From NCBI RefSeq assembly GCF_013426205.1, contig NC_089426.1:2542001-2606000 (forward strand): a DNA stretch of 64,000 nucleotides, written 5' to 3'. Both the position numbers and the translations under genes were made by a program. Shown in pieces: positions 63,953 through 64,000 of this stretch. How positions within the stretch are numbered: the first letter of the stretch is position 1; each line of letters starts with the position of its first letter. The DNA comes from Metarhizium brunneum (Eukaryota > Ascomycota > Sordariomycetes > Hypocreales > Clavicipitaceae). The notes beneath the pieces are model-generated. The model saw only the letters and a program-made list of their open reading frames with translations. It searched no databases and was not told where the DNA came from.

Positions 63953-63978
63953 CTACTACCTACCTAGGTAGGTAGTAG
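63953..63978. repeat. Perfect 26-bp palindrome centred on CCTAGG
   Basis: The left arm CTACTACCTACCT is exactly complementary to the right arm, giving a perfect 26-base inverted repeat without spacer. It is the longest perfect member of the CCTAGGTA family seen in this window. Confidence 0.9.
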
Positions 63979-64000
63979 ACAAGGTTCTAGGCGGGCAAAG

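Larger units (their letters stand above)
62243..64000. other. Intergenic sequence, right window edge
   Basis: Contains a TTC/CTT-rich pyrimidine tract at 62693-62752. A minus-strand open stretch (about 62766-63190) has no early ATG. CCTAGGTA palindromes lie at 63703-63732 and 63953-63978. No gene is supported. Confidence 0.45.

Overview
The window is nuclear DNA from a filamentous ascomycete (Pezizomycotina). Genes are cut by many short introns of about 50-180 bases with GTNNGN donors, CTAAC/CTGAC-like branch sites and YAG acceptors. The gene set includes a FlbD-type Myb regulator, a large O-GlcNAc transferase and a Urc-type uracil catabolism gene. The feel of the proteins and the dispersed TACTCCGTA / CCTAGGTA words lean towards Eurotiomycetes, but the exact taxon is not provable from the sequence alone. 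No prokaryotic operons, CRISPR arrays, complete transposons, tRNA or rRNA genes were found. Splice models below were built by hand; in each the phases agree and the total length divides by three.

Layout. 0.7-4.3 kb: importin-13/Kap122-like karyopherin (+). 4.8-6.1 kb: mitochondrial tryptophanyl-tRNA synthetase (-). 7.7-9.8 kb: aminopeptidase P (+), tail to tail with a FUN14-like membrane protein (9.8-10.5 kb, -). 11.0-11.5 kb: a small, divergent CENP-A-like centromeric histone H3 (-). 12.4-13.3 kb: Derlin (+). 14.0-14.7 kb: acireductone dioxygenase (+). 15.4-16.4 kb: short-chain dehydrogenase (+), followed by an AT-rich homopolymer island. 17.0-17.9 kb: uracil phosphoribosyltransferase (+). 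18.1-18.7 kb: Elf1 (-). 19.9-22.6 kb: a 20-exon URC1-like GTP cyclohydrolase II homologue with two apparent 4-nt micro-exons (+). 24.3-25.3 kb: ribosomal protein eS1 (+). 25.8-27.1 kb: ABHD11/Imo32-like hydrolase (-). 27.7-30.4 kb: Sec23 (+). 31.1-31.8 kb: ribosomal protein uL11/L12 (+). 33.6-38.5 kb: O-GlcNAc transferase (+). 41.6-42.5 kb: flbD (+), sitting in about 14 kb of otherwise gene-poor sequence rich in CCTAGGTA palindromes and microsatellites. 52.6-55.5 kb: Sec39-domain protein (+). 57.3-58.6 kb: Tra2-like RRM/RGG protein (-). 59.6-60.2 kb: NatB catalytic subunit Naa20 (-). 61.0-62.2 kb: conserved-looking fungal protein of unknown function (+).

How the genes relate. Most are independent housekeeping genes. 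Sec23, Derlin and the Sec39-domain protein all serve the ER/early secretory pathway but are not adjacent. The one plausible functional neighbourhood is uracil phosphoribosyltransferase plus the URC1-like enzyme, 2 kb apart with only Elf1 between them. Both activities belong to the yeast Urc uracil-degradation route. The most unusual items are the micro-exon structure of the URC1-like gene, the divergent CENP-A, and the palindrome-rich gene desert around flbD.
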